Program-made: the position numbers and the translations under genes | Part shown: piece after piece, positions 10,431-22,811 of the stretch | Position numbering within the stretch: the stretch's first letter is position 1 | Layout: every line of letters begins with the position of its first letter | From: Circinella umbellata | Taxonomy: Eukaryota; Mucoromycota; Mucoromycetes; Mucorales; Lichtheimiaceae | NCBI GenBank assembly: GCA_025093555.1 | Contig: JAIWNF010000021.1 | Coordinates: forward strand, 62,001 to 126,000 | DNA length: 64,000 nt | Reading direction: 5' to 3' | The notes under the pieces: generated by a model | Databases searched by the model: none | What the model was told of the DNA's origin: nothing | What the model saw: the letters and a program-made list of their open reading frames with translations, nothing else

Positions 10431-13400
10431 ATAATAGTAATAAGTTCAAATCAGAACTTGTATCTTTTTTGATGTTCCTTTTGTGGCAATGAAGCGTTTC
10501 TTTCCTTTTTTTAAAAGTGTGTTTCTGTTGCCATGGTAAATGGGCGCGTTGTTACGTATAGAAAAGCACACATACTTTATTCTTGCATACATATTTTCTT
10601 GAAAGGACTTTTTTGTAAATCTGATTTATTGATAATCTCTCTCTTGTTTTTTGTTTTTTTTTTGCAAAGTGTCATTTTATTAAAGTAGTTATAATAAAAA
10701 CAATGTAATTCGTCATTGAGTTTCCGATTGCGACAACGCAAAAAGTAAGTAATTAAATATAAAAAAAAATGAAACCAAATGTATGCGATGGTGCTACACA
10801 TTGTGCACGCCATCTATACTTTGACATTCTTACGTTGTCCCTAATGACCAAGATGTTTTTTTGACACTGTTATGATTCAACAACAAGTGGTTTATTATAT
10901 GACGACGACACATAGTACTTTGATAAAACTCTCTGTCTTGTGGATTGTTTTTATCAAAGTTATTCATGAGTCTCTTCTTAATTATGACTAGTTTAAAATA
11001 TAAGTTACGAACAAGATCATAAAAATAACATCTAAAGGTACGCAATCGCGCTACAAATATAAGATATATATATAATATTATTTTGCAAGAATGTTATAAA
11101 TTACATCATTGCTATTAAATTATCTTCATAAAATGTGCTGTTTATTAGCATTTTTTTTAATCTTTAAAAATTCTACGTGTGATAGTATATTTCTCGCTCG
11201 ATGAAATATCACCAGTTTCCTTACTTTTACTTTCGTTTTGTTATTTCTATATTTTATTCTATTCTATCAACTACCCTATTCTCTAGTACCTTTTTTTTTC
11301 TACACAAGTTATTTGCAATAACTGCACATACATTTTGGAAAGAAACAGTCTAGTATTGCCCTAACAGTTTCTTCAAAAAATATTATCAGCTGCTATATTT
11401 TTGCACCAAATACGTTACATACTCAAGAAACAGATTTTATTTACACTACACTCATCAATTTGTACTTACTTTTAACACAACAGTGTTTTCTTATTTTCAT
11501 GCTCTACCTGTGTCGTTATGTATCTTAAAATTACAAGACTAATGACGACTACTTACAGGGTATACTCGTTGATCTACAGCAACTTTATAATCACCATTAG
11601 TTTGTTTACAAGACTAAATAATATAAAAACTACTTTACAAGTCAGAGAAAATACAATTTTGGCTATGCGAGTAGTAGATAAAAACTACGATTTATTACAT
11701 ATCTTTCTTAAAAACAGTAATAACCACATATGATGTAGTAAAGTACCGGTTTTACAGAAGATCACTCTACTGTATTTTTGTGCGGGCCTTCACTTTCTGG
11801 AATATTATAAGTTACATGATTTTTGTGTGATGATATTATTACACGTGGGTAGCTAAAGTATTAAATTGAATTATATTACGTACGTATGATTAACAAAGTG
11901 TCAAATAAGATAAAAGATATGAAAAATTATTGATGGTTATGAAAATATATGACGTACATTAATATTAAAAAATTGTTTTTGGATTTTTTTTCCCTTTATA
12001 AAAATAATTTTCCCACCAGCTAACAATATAATAGGTCATGTGTCTTCTAGAAAATTCAACAAAAAAATCGCTATATTACATTAAAGTTTGTTACGGTATA
12101 TTTTTATAATATGTGCGCTACTATATTATGATACTATCTATTAATGCATTATTTTATAACATTAACTTGGCAAAGGATGGGTTCATAAAAGATCAAGCCC
12201 CCACCTATTGCAAAAAAAAAATTTATTGTGAAATATAAAACTAGTTAGTCTTAATGCCAGTACCTGTGAATCTTTTTTTTCTCTTGATAGTTCTAGTAAA
12301 GCATAAACATGTGATGTAGACATCATTATTTGGACCGTGAGTATCAAATACTCAAACTGACTCATAAATATAATAATGATACTTATCTTGTCATCTCACT
12401 AAAATGCATCAAGTCTCTCCTTATAAGTTGATAAATAAACTTTTTTTTTCACTTAAATTAAATTAAAACTTATTCTTTTTATAGTAAAAGTTGTTACCGA
12501 GCAAAAAATAGAAGGATAATACTTGTAAATGTCAATCTTGAGGGTATAAAAATATTAGACTTTTGAATTTTTGGTACAACAATGCTTACAAATTTTTATA
12601 TCGGAGTTATCATTTAAACAAGGTAACTGTTTAAGATCGGCAAGAGTTTATGGTTAGTGCTGCGCAACAGTAACAATAATAATACCTATTCTCAGGAAAG
12701 ATGTATATCGCTTATAACATGATATATCCATTTTTTTCTCTCTCTGGAGGCTAACTACGCCATTTATTACTTTTAGAATAGGGAGTAGCAATTTTATTTT
12801 AAAATATATTGGAACAAACCTCTATTATATATATATATATAATAATATAGTAGTATATTACAAAATATACTAAAACCCCTCAAAGACGTACAAATATGCA
12901 GGTTTCGCCATTGTGAACTGATGTTATACAATTCCACTATCCCTCTTTTTTTCTATAAGTAGTAGTTTATCAATCACAAATTTTTTTATGTCATCTATTA
13001 TATATCAGAAAAAAATATACAATGTTCTTATAGAAATATATACGTAACAACAATTTTAAACGAATATATTTAATTCAATTGAATAAATTGCTATGGCTTA
13101 CTGATATGTGTTCTTTAAGATTATTAGTTGCCTTAGACAAAATAATGATATGGATTCTACATTTAAGTTTTAAATAGGACAGGTTTTGAATCTCTTGCAT
13201 CATTTATATCGATCCATGGCTATAGTAATAAAAAATAACAAGCGTTTTTTATATTCCGTCATTTCGTCGACGACAACACATCAAATGATAATAATAAAAT
13301 TTTTACGTACGTATCGTTCAAAAAATTAATAAAAATTATCATTATACGTACGAATGAGTAATGTCGTTGTTTTATTTATCATCATTGCCCTTTTTCCTTT

Positions 13401-15565
13401 TTTACTGTGAAAAGGTACATGTTTATTAGCTTTTATCATTATTCTTATTTGATGTTTGATTTCACAAAGTCTCGTTGATATCATACAAGCATAAAATTTC
13501 ATGTCTCTTAATTTTACGTATGAAATATGATCTCCTAAAAAAAACCAAGATTCCTTTGATGAAACATGGAGTGAGAGAATTTCTGAAGGATAGTAATAAT
13601 CTCTACTACGGAAAAAGAAAGATTGATATGATTTGTAGAGTTTACTAAACAAACTGGTATATAAAAATTATCATTTTTTGTAGTAAAATTCGTATACTAT
13701 ATTATCATCACCATAATTACAATTATTATTCATATCATATCGCTTTCCTACCTATAAAAAAAGAATGGTCATCAACAATAGAGTAGCTATAGCTTATATC
13801 TTGTGATAAACTATTCCTTCTTCCATAGTAATCCAAGCACTTTTGGCGATTTTACTTACTCGTGGTTAAATTATATATGCTAATTAGATGTACGGAGATA
13901 ATCAAAATCTACCTTAAATTATAAACTTCTCTTTTCCTTCCCCTGAAAAAAATCATCCTAAATAAAAACACAGAGGTCTATTTTTTTTTCTAGTCGGCGC
14001 ATCAATGTTTTCATTTCATACGGAACAGCTTTCCAGCACACTTTAAAATAATTAGCTTTCTATATATTTTTCTCCGTACTTTAAAGAACAAAGCCCCGAA
14101 TAAATAATTACCAAGACTTATTATATGTTATTATTTGTTGTATCAAATATGGATGTGAGAACCCGATTATACGAAATGGGATTTTATTGACATTCTTTGA
14201 AAGCGTTCCCATGTACAGTGGCTTCACTCCCAAAGTTTGTAAACTTACAAATGAGATTCGTTTTGTTCTCCGTCTTTTGTAGTAGCTCAATTTTTGCGCT
14301 GCTAATTTCGTTTTGTATCAAGCTAGTTTTTGTTTTTGTTTTATTAATTTTTCAGCCACACGAGAAACCGTGTAATGTTGCTCTTATGACTAAACAGTTA
14401 TCAAAATATAAAAAATCTCGTGGACCAGATTTTGGCAGTAACAAGAGAAATGGAAATAAACTTCATACAAAGCGAAAATTGACAAAAGCGAACATGGACG
14501 AACTTTGGGAGTGGAGCAATTGTAGCACTAATTTTTTTTATGTTGCACCAGAAGAAATATTATTACCCATATTAAGATATAAAGAAATAACCCGTTACCA
14601 GAAACCTCATAGGATAGGACGCATTCATAACATTCACACACACATAGTATTCAACTCACATAGTAATAACTGACTTCATATCATATGCGTCTATTATTTA
14701 AAAGTACATATTTATATCAATGATGACAAAATAATATAGTTTAATTTAACCTATGTCTTTCTTTTTTGTAAATAGAAGATGTATTGAATCGTTTAATTTT
14801 CTTTTTATCAAAAAAAAAAAAAAAAATAGTTTGTACCACAATTACATTGAGTAACGACACCAAACTACTTATGACACATACTCTCTAAACAATAACTTAC
14901 TATGTTTTTTGTCTCCCAGTGCTTGGAAAAAGTAGTTTTATTATTGTTTAGATTATCAAAGCACCCACGACAAAAGATGCTACAATATTATTTTCAGACT
15001 GCTTTATTTTTGTACAACAACAAAACTACTGCCACTTTTGTAATAAAATCTCTCAGGCCCCCCATACACGCGACCTCGCCCCCCACATACACGCACTCCC
15101 ATAAGATGAAAAGTGCGAGACCAAGAAAAAAAAATACAAAATTAATAATCTTGTTGGAATATGCTTAGCATTTTAAAAAAATATCAAAAACTTTTTTTTC
15201 CCGATCCTTATTTCAGCTTCGCATGCTATTCAACATATAATCACAGAATGACTAAAGTGTGGGGTTTCTAAGAAAAAAGACCTGATAGATGCCGTAGTTA
15301 TTTTTGATTTCTCTGTTGAGGTTGCACAGGATATAGTCTACTAAAGGTACTCACATATAACATAGATTTTTTAGAGCAGGGATAATGATGACGGTCTTAT
15401 CATACGTCTGAGCCCTGTTTTTTCATCTTTTTTCTTTCTTTTCTTCCTTCTTTTTTTTTTCTTATTCCTTTCTCTTATTTTATCTTTTTATCTTTTGTCT
15501 CTATAAAACAAAAATCGTTCTTTTCTTGAAAAAAAAAAAAACTAACCAACCAACCAACAATAACT
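10431..15565. other. Long gene-poor AT-rich region
   Basis: About 5 kb with no supportable gene. Open frames are short and lack recognisable domains or plausible splice continuation, apart from one weak candidate at 14342-14673 listed separately. The last 150 bp before the RhoGEF start are strongly pyrimidine-rich on this strand and end in an ACCAACCAACCAAC leader, a plausible promoter/5' leader. Confidence 0.55.
14342..14673 (+). pseudogene. Orphan coding-like fragment, possible gene remnant
   Basis: A frame of about 105 residues follows a good intron-acceptor-like sequence (TTTTTCAG ending at about 14355) and has non-repetitive, charged composition (KKSRGPDFGSNKRNGNK ... MDELWEWSN), unlike the homopolymer-driven frames around it. 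No start codon context, upstream exon or recognisable family was found. It may be a decayed transposon or gene fragment, or chance. Confidence 0.25.
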
Positions 15566-17761
15566 ATGTATTCATCGCCACCTTATTGGTCATATTCTTC
15601 TGGCCCACCAAGAAACAGTATAGATAATTCATACCCACTCGAGAATAAATCTCGTGCCCACAGTATTGGTCGATTCAATAGTACATCCAGTAGTAATAGT
15701 TGCAGTACAACCAATAGTTACAATAATAATAACAATTTTATCAATAATATACCCACATCACCTATTCTTAGCGAATCATTTTGTTCATCCACAACAGATG
15801 GTATTAACAATACAACACTATGTCAAGAACTTTCAGAAGATCAATTTGACATTATTGATTGTTTGGATTATGAAGATGTAGACGATATGGGGCTGATTGG
15901 TAAATTACAAAAAAAAAAAAAAATCATAATAATACTGCTCTTGATTTTCTTCTTTTAACAACCAGATAATTATAAATTAAATACGTTAGATCGAGAATTA
16001 TCACATCGAAATCGTGAATCCTTTGTCCAACAATTATACTATGCAGAGCAGGACTATCTAGAATCCTTAAACCGACTTGTCACTTTATTTATGGAACCTC
16101 TACGAAAAGATGCTCAACAGCCTTCATCAAATTTTATTGGGATAAAAAAAGTTATTTGCACTGAGCATGAGATCCAACGTCTTTTTGGTAATATTGAAGA
16201 AATATATGATACACAGCGTGAAATTCTTCAGTCGCTTGAATTAAGGTAACGTATAGTTAATTTCGAATTTTCCCACACATAACAATCTTTTTTTTTTTGT
16301 GATGTTTTTGTGTAATATAACTAATACCTCCCGTTGCTGTCTTTCTTTTCTTTTCTTTTCAAACTTTTATATGCTAGGTTACGTATCTGGGGACCAACAC
16401 AGATTATATCCGATATTTTTCAAGGATGGGTAAATGTCCCCTTTATGATTCTTAAAAAAGAAAAAAAAAACCTAATGTATCCCTATCCATCCGCTTAAAT
16501 TACTTATTTGTGAGAGAACTAAATAACTCATGACTTATTTCTCCATTAATAATTTTTAGTTTAAAATGTTATTTGATGTATATACCCCATACTTAAATAA
16601 TTACGATAATGCCGTAACAACCTACGAAAGATTAAGGAATTATCAACTTTTTCGAAAATTCACAGACGTAAAGAAATATTTAATACGTAATTGAAATGCG
16701 CCAAAGTTCGTTTGTATACAATGTATTAACATAATAGATATGTTGACTTTTTAGACACTCCATAAAGAGCCATCATTAAGAGGTGCTACTTTATATTCCT
16801 TATTACAGCTACCTGTACGATCTATTTATCGACTTTCACAACGTATTGGTGAATTATCAGACTCTACACCACCATTACATCCAGATTATGTTGGACTTAA
16901 AATGTGTAAGCAACGTGTGCTTCGACTTGTAGAAGAAATCAAATCAAAGTAGGTAAACTGTTACATAGAAACTATTGTTATCTGAGAGCAAAATGTTGTG
17001 TTTTCTTTCATTCATCAAATATTTTTAATGTTGTTACATACTTATCCGATATCATATTAATTGTTAAATAAAAATCTATAGAGTAGATGATGCTGAAAAC
17101 GTGGATCGAGTACTTGACCTACATCGGCGCATTTCAGGAATACCTCTTACGATCAGAAAAGGGCGACGATTACTTCTTGAAACCGAATTATCAAGGACCT
17201 ATTCCAAAGTAAGCGAGAAGCGGGTCTATTTCTTATTTTCGGATTTTATTATATTTGTACGGCCCCGCCGACAACAACAAAATGAAACGGAAAACGTTCA
17301 ATACCAATACAGAGGCCATCTCAATTTAAAACAAGCGCAAATAAAATTGATGGCACCCCAAGAAGCCAATGGAAAAGAAAATTGTGTTGGCATTACACCT
17401 TACTTTCATGGTGTAGAGTTAGTGGATGCCGTTGCTCTGATGCAAAATCCTCCCGTAGTACATGTTATGCAATTAAATAGTGCCCAAGAACAAGAAGAAT
17501 GGGCGGAGACCCTGACAATAGCTGTTAATAAGTTAAATTTACTGGCGGGTAAAAAACAAAATGTACATAGCGTCTCTAATACTAATAACAGAAGGAGCAA
17601 CAGCAGTAGGTATTTCAATCATTTACTATTATTTTTTCTTCCTTCCAATTTTTCTTACGTGTATTGGATCATCACTTACACAATATACTTTTATAATAGA
17701 AGACGAAAAGAAAGCAACACCATTCAATGGGCGCTCCTACCTAATGCCTATTGACCAGTGA
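15566..17761 (+). CDS. Rho guanine-nucleotide exchange factor (DH-PH)
   Basis: Exons 15566-15899, 15966-16245, 16378-16429, 16560-16667, 16755-16948, 17082-17605 and 17700-17761; about 517 aa. Residues 1-110 are Ser/Asn-rich and probably disordered. A Dbl-homology domain spans about 125-325: it starts RESFVQQLYYAEQDYLESL (CR1) and has the CR3 block LLQLPVRSIYRLSQRI followed by TPPLHPDYVGLK. A PH-like domain follows (about 340-475), with LLLETELSRTY, VYFLFSDFIIFV and EWAETLTIAVNKL as its C-terminal helix. DH-PH proteins activate Rho/Cdc42 GTPases, here presumably in polarity or wall signalling. The donor of the last intron is ambiguous: cutting after 17605 (GTAGGT, also used by the fifth intron) gives ...GRSYLMPIDQ ending at 17761; cutting after 17609 ends at 17754. 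I prefer the former. Confidence 0.88.
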
Positions 17762-18590
17762 ATAATATATGCCTACTAGTTTATTTATTAAACAGCAAAT
17801 CAAACATAGTATATTATTTTTGCTTCCCCACCCGGTCATTTACTCTTTCTCACTATGTACAAAGAATCGATATATTTTGTCTATATCATACTACTACTAG
17901 CACTACCACTGCACGCATACATATGAATCTTCACCCCTCACCCTCTTTCATGCATAAGCGGTGTAATATTGTAATGGTGTCAATCATAATGTTGATAATA
18001 ATAATACCCCCCCTCACTTTCTTTGCCTTCATCTTACTAGGACAAAAACAAGAGTCAAAAAAAGACATAATTTTAATAATATATACATTAAAAAGAATAT
18101 ACATTTTGCAAACGAAAAAAGAAAATCAAATTATGCTCTAAACAAGGGAAAAACAAGAAAGTTTGAAAACATGATCTGTAAATATGTTGCTATGATGGAA
18201 TATAATGAGTGAGTGAGCTAGCGGGTGAGTATATTTTGAGTGAGATAAATGGATGAGTGCAAATATGTATATAAAAATAATGTTTGTATTTGTGTAATAG
18301 TGAAATAAAAGAAGAAAAAAAAAAGAATCTTTGAAAAGGCCAAAGAAATGAAAGGAAGAAAATAGAAGGAGGGTTTAAAAAACCCACGAGATGAGATACA
18401 CAATGTTATAAGGAAAAAAAAAAACAAATAGAAACCTTTGAAAAAGAAGGAGTATATTAACACTATGGTATTGTTGTTAAAAAAGAGAAGTAGAAAATAG
18501 AATAATGTATGTATTTGTGTGTGTGTGTGTGTGTGAATATGGAGAATAGACGAGAGAAAAGAGTAAAGAAGTGTGATAGAAAATAATAAT
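17762..18590. other. Convergent intergenic region with GT microsatellite
   Basis: Space between the converging RhoGEF and Rheb genes. It contains 3' flanks, A-rich tracts and a TG repeat at about 18517-18534. The open frames on the minus strand are products of A-rich sequence and are not genes. Confidence 0.6.
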
Positions 18591-19678
18591 CTACGAAACA
18601 ATACAGCCACCCTTTTCTTCCGAAGGTGGGTTATTAGCTTTCTCAATTTCAGCAATCAACATATCAAAGATTTTAGCTATAAAAAAAAAGATTATTATTA
18701 TGAAGTAAATTATGATTTTCATATGAGTAGAAATGAGGTCTCTTACTTACCAACATTTTCATTATGCTTTGCTGAAGTTTCTACGGTAGGTGAATTCCAT
18801 TGCTCAGCCATTTCTTTTCCTTCTTCTTGCGATACTTGTCTATAACAATAATGTCCCCACGCCAAAATTAATCATTAGCCTTCCCATCCATTTTCTTTTC
18901 TATTCAATATAACAAATATTTACCTTTGAATATTCAAATCAGATTTATTTCCAACAATAACGCAAGGTACATTATCTAAGCCAGTAAAATCAAGGATCTT
19001 ATCACGAATCACTTTGATCATATCGAGACTAGAACGTGAAGCAATCGAATAAACTAATACATAACCATGTACACTGGATGCATGATGCGATGACAAGATT
19101 GAATATTCATCCTAAATATATTTATATTTGTTGTTTTAATAATTATCCTTCTCTCTCTTCTCTTTGATCCAAAAACACATTTCTTCTTCCTTCCATTATA
19201 CACTCTTATTTACCTGACCAGCAGTATCCATGATTTCCACAACATATTCTGTAAAATTTATAACAATACAAAGTTAAATAAATAAGGTTATATGCACTTT
19301 TACACTACACTACACTACATACACTTGTATATATGAATAAAAAGAATAAAAGAAAAACACACACCATGACCTCGATACTTGATTGTTTTTGTAAATGTAT
19401 TTTCAATGGTAGGATAATAACTATCGACAAAATGATTTTCGCAGAACTGAATGACTAACGAGGATTTACCTTTATATATGTATACGTATGAATATATTTA
19501 TAATTTTAAAGTGAGCTCTCAAGCGCGTATAGCAAATAATAACAATAAAAAACCATATAAAATATAACTTTCAATGAAGAAAAATGTTTATTAGTAAGAG
19601 AGAGAATAAATTACCAACTGCTCTTGCGCCAAGAACTGCAATACGTCTTTGTCTTTGATTTGCAGCACTAGACGACAT
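18591..19678 (-). CDS. RHB1: Rheb-type small GTPase (TORC1 activator)
   Basis: Minus-strand exons 19678-19615, 19469-19365, 19248-19214, 19111-18924, 18839-18751 and 18676-18591; 188 aa. G1 is GARAVGKSS (residues 17-25), with Arg at the position equivalent to Ras Gly12, a Rheb hallmark. The effector region has YYPTIENTFTK, G3 is DTAGQDEYS, G4 NKSD, G5 ETSAKHNENV. The C-terminus GGCIVS is a CaaX box, so the protein should be farnesylated and membrane-attached. Rheb in GTP form stimulates TORC1 and is inhibited by the TSC1/TSC2 GAP; neither partner gene is here. Length and motif order match the family (about 180-190 aa). Identification is strong. It lies downstream of RPB9 on the same strand, about 450 bp away. 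Confidence 0.96.
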
Positions 19679-20126
19679 GACTGAAATAAAATAGAAAAGT
19701 ATGAAAAAGAAGGGAAAAAAAAAAAGAAACGATTCTAAAAGAAAAGCACACTAAAAATATAAGCTGGGTTGAAAAAAAAAAGTTCGCTTTAAATGGTTTC
19801 CATGTATAAAAACGTCATACATTTCATCCAATTTAGTGGCACCAGAAGATCTGAAAAGATAATTCTATCTTATTATGTATTGCAAAAACTCTATAATCAT
19901 TTGACGCTATTAAGGAGAGAGAGAGAGAGACCCGTGTAATGAGAATAATTAAGTTTAGTACTGATAACATTGGTTATTTTTTTATTATTATTTACAATAA
20001 TCTTTTCTCTTTTATATGATTCGCTTTGTTAAAGAGAGAGAAAGTGTGAGTGAGAGCAAGAGAGAATATGTGATATGAATAGAGAAATGAAATGTAATGA
20101 TATATAATATATATAATATGAAAGGT
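19679..20126. other. Rheb upstream / RPB9 downstream spacer
   Basis: Contains a GA microsatellite at about 19914-19930 and A/G-rich tracts, that is CT-rich on the coding strand of Rheb, a common fungal promoter composition. No gene is seen. Confidence 0.6.
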
Positions 20127-20835
20127 TTACTCGGACCAACGATGACTACAGTTTCTATTACTACACACGTAAAATAAGGTCATTTTTGCATCGGCACGTC
20201 TTGAGGTGGATTGGAAGAATACTGCTTCCTGATTACCACACTTTTCACAAATCACATTTGCTCTTGGCTATAATAATAATATCCCACCCATAAATAGTAA
20301 ACATTTTTTTTTCGTTTTGATTTAATAAAGAACCTTTCTTTCCATTTCTTATTTCTCTATCTATATCTTTTTTTTTCTTACCAAAGTAGGATCAGCACTT
20401 AAATCACTGACGATCATGGTTTGTTCACTACAACGATAATCAGAGTGAGTCCCAATAAATCACATACATAAAAAGCTCATCGCTGATCCTTTTTTTTTCA
20501 ATCTCTTTTTCTCGTAAATGAGTAAATAATACATACGATGCAGCATGAATAATTTCATGACGATAGACACATAAGTTATCAGCATCTTCTTCATATTGAC
20601 AATTTCTGCAGGCAAATAATAAACGTCGATTGGTTTTATCTTCTCGAGGGTATAAAAGATTGTTACTTGAATTATCAAAAAAAAGAAAGAAAGAAAGAAA
20701 GAAAGAAAAGAAGAAATAATTCAAACGAAATTAAAAGCGTCAACCAAAATCAGAACAAAGATTATTATTTATTTCATAAAAGGTCATATGTTTATAATAA
20801 TCTTACCAATCTAAACAATACTTGAAGGTTGCCAT
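20127..20835 (-). CDS. RPB9: RNA polymerase II subunit RPB9
   Basis: Minus-strand exons 20835-20807, 20665-20537, 20427-20382 and 20267-20127; 114 aa. The N-terminal zinc ribbon starts [19 protein letters not shown] and continues CRNC (residues 7, 10, 29, 32 supply Cys). The linker contains [11 protein letters not shown], the conserved DPTLPR block. The C-terminal ribbon has [20 protein letters not shown] and a second Cys pair near the end (CSNRNC). Length and order match yeast RPB9 (122 aa). RPB9 affects start-site selection and transcriptional fidelity and works with TFIIS. The first coding segment is only 29 nt; the start is fixed by the family N-terminus. Confidence 0.97.
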
Positions 20836-21933
20836 ATTTTTTTTTAACTTAGTTGGAAAGAGAAAGAAAACGAACACTTTGCAAGTTCTGCGGGATTTTT
20901 TTTTTTATTATCAAAGCTATATTTTTACTGGTTGCTCCGCTGTTCATTTACAAATTTATACTTCTAAAATATGTTCAATGTGACAAGATACTTATACATC
21001 TTATAGCTAAAAAAAATCGATTTGTATTAAAAGAGAAAATATTGAATTATACCATTATATGTAGAACAACCATCGTAATATTTAAGTGGTGATCTTTATA
21101 AAAAAAAATCCCGTGTATATATATGTAACGGCTGCTTTGATATAAATATCTAAATTTTATTATGCTAACCATCAATAATATCTAGGCTACAATACCGTAT
21201 GGCTAGCTTATTGACAAATTGTCATCTATAATACATGTGTAAAAAAAAGGCTTAGACAAATTGAACAAGAAAAGTGCTATTATTGTCAACAGACATTTTC
21301 TTTCCACTAGACCTTCCCTGTACAAAAAAAAAAGTTCCCTGAAAGGGGTAATATAGAATAACAGTCCTACATAAAGTACATTATGAATGGGTTATTGAAA
21401 CTGTTGTCAATATTGAATATCAGCTGGCATGCTTTTAATGCACTATGAACAATGGAATAAATTATTATAGTTAACAATTTTATATATATGTAAACACCAC
21501 TCGAATTAAATACAATCAATTTACACTCTTACAGTTGTATGGATTTAGTACGTATATATACCAAAAAACCTAAAAAAAAAGTTTATCATGAACATGGATC
21601 GATTTAATACAACTCAATAATCCTGAAAAGATATATTAAAAGAAAAATCATGTAAATTTTTTATATATACCTGTGCAAAATAATAATCTTGCATTTAGAT
21701 CTTGAAGCCTGTCAAAAAGTAATAATGATAAACTTTGCCTATATATGTAGCCGAAACATCCTTTACCACACTAAAAAAAAACTTTTGTTTGATAAAATTG
21801 GAATACATTTCACTGGTAGCAAAAATGGTTTGTGCACTATACCATTTTATGGCCATCATAATGTTTTGCTAGATATAATTATACAACAGCTGAAATACTA
21901 TTTCAAAACATTTTCTAATCATTATAAGCATTA
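20836..21933. other. Intergenic, no gene seen
   Basis: RPB9 upstream region followed by AT-rich DNA. Short open frames have no recognisable pattern. Confidence 0.55.
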
Positions 21934-22811
21934 GTAGCACCAACACTCTGTTTCATTGTAACTAACCTATTGTACAATCCGTCTCCCCACCCCCCGAGGA
22001 CAATGCTATTTAATATTTATCTTATTAGCGCGTTGTATTTCTATGATTACGATATTTCTTAGTGCTTACTACTGTCCAAAAAAACTATCTTTTTTTTTTA
22101 CTACGTTTGAGATTGCAGGAACTTTATATGGCTTTATATAGAGAGAAATTTATAGCACTAAACTACTAGTAGGAGGTCTTGCATTATTGTGGAAAATGTT
22201 TCATATTCCAGAAAAAAACCATAGACAATCTATTTTATTAAAGTAATAAATCTAAACTACCTTGAATTTACTATTGCATAACCATAATATCATTTGGAAG
22301 GCGTTGTACTTTACAGTAAAATGATTCTACGTATGGGCCAAAGTCGAGTCATAACGAACCAAAGAAGGATTCTATGGCAAATTGACACCTTCCATTTTGT
22401 ACTGCTCTAATTTTTCTTTTTACTTTGTAATATGGTAAGCGCTTAAACTTTGAATTAACAAACCGAGTCATGACGATCAACAAGTATCGTATGGCGTTGT
22501 AAAGAGTTATCTACAATAGATTCTCATTCAAGAGCTGGGTCATGGTGGCCGTAAAAGCGCATCATACGTAAACTATTATTGTTTATTTTTAATTTTTCTT
22601 TATCTATCGGACTAAATGTAATTCTATTTTCGTTAGGATATATTGTTAGCCATTCTATGTTTAGTACTATTTATTTATTCTAGTAAAGATGCTATCTTAT
22701 ACTGTACTTGTAGCATTTAATATACCAATGTATATTCCCATTAGTTCTTATAGTACATACTCCTCCCAGAATCAATATCACTGTATAACTCCCGTCTTAT
22801 ATTGTTAATAA
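21934..22811 (-). repeat. Dispersed repeat, copy B (inverted partner of 8101-9036)
   Basis: Reverse complement of copy A over nearly its whole length, starting GTAGCACCAACACTCTG at 21934. Matching is high across about 700 aligned bases. Relative to A it lacks about 150 bp and carries an extra ~50 bp near 22075-22130. The two copies sit about 12.9 kb apart, flanking the RhoGEF-Rheb-RPB9 block. Confidence 0.85.

Noticed and set aside
18190..18655. Minus-strand Phe/Leu/Tyr-rich frames downstream of Rheb
   Set aside because: A-rich sequence read in reverse as T-rich codons; composition is not protein-like, and the longer frame overlaps the last Rheb exon in another frame.
18591..20835. Rheb and RPB9 as a co-transcribed pair
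   Set aside because: About 450 bp separates them, with an independent promoter-like CT-rich region; fungal genes here look individually transcribed.
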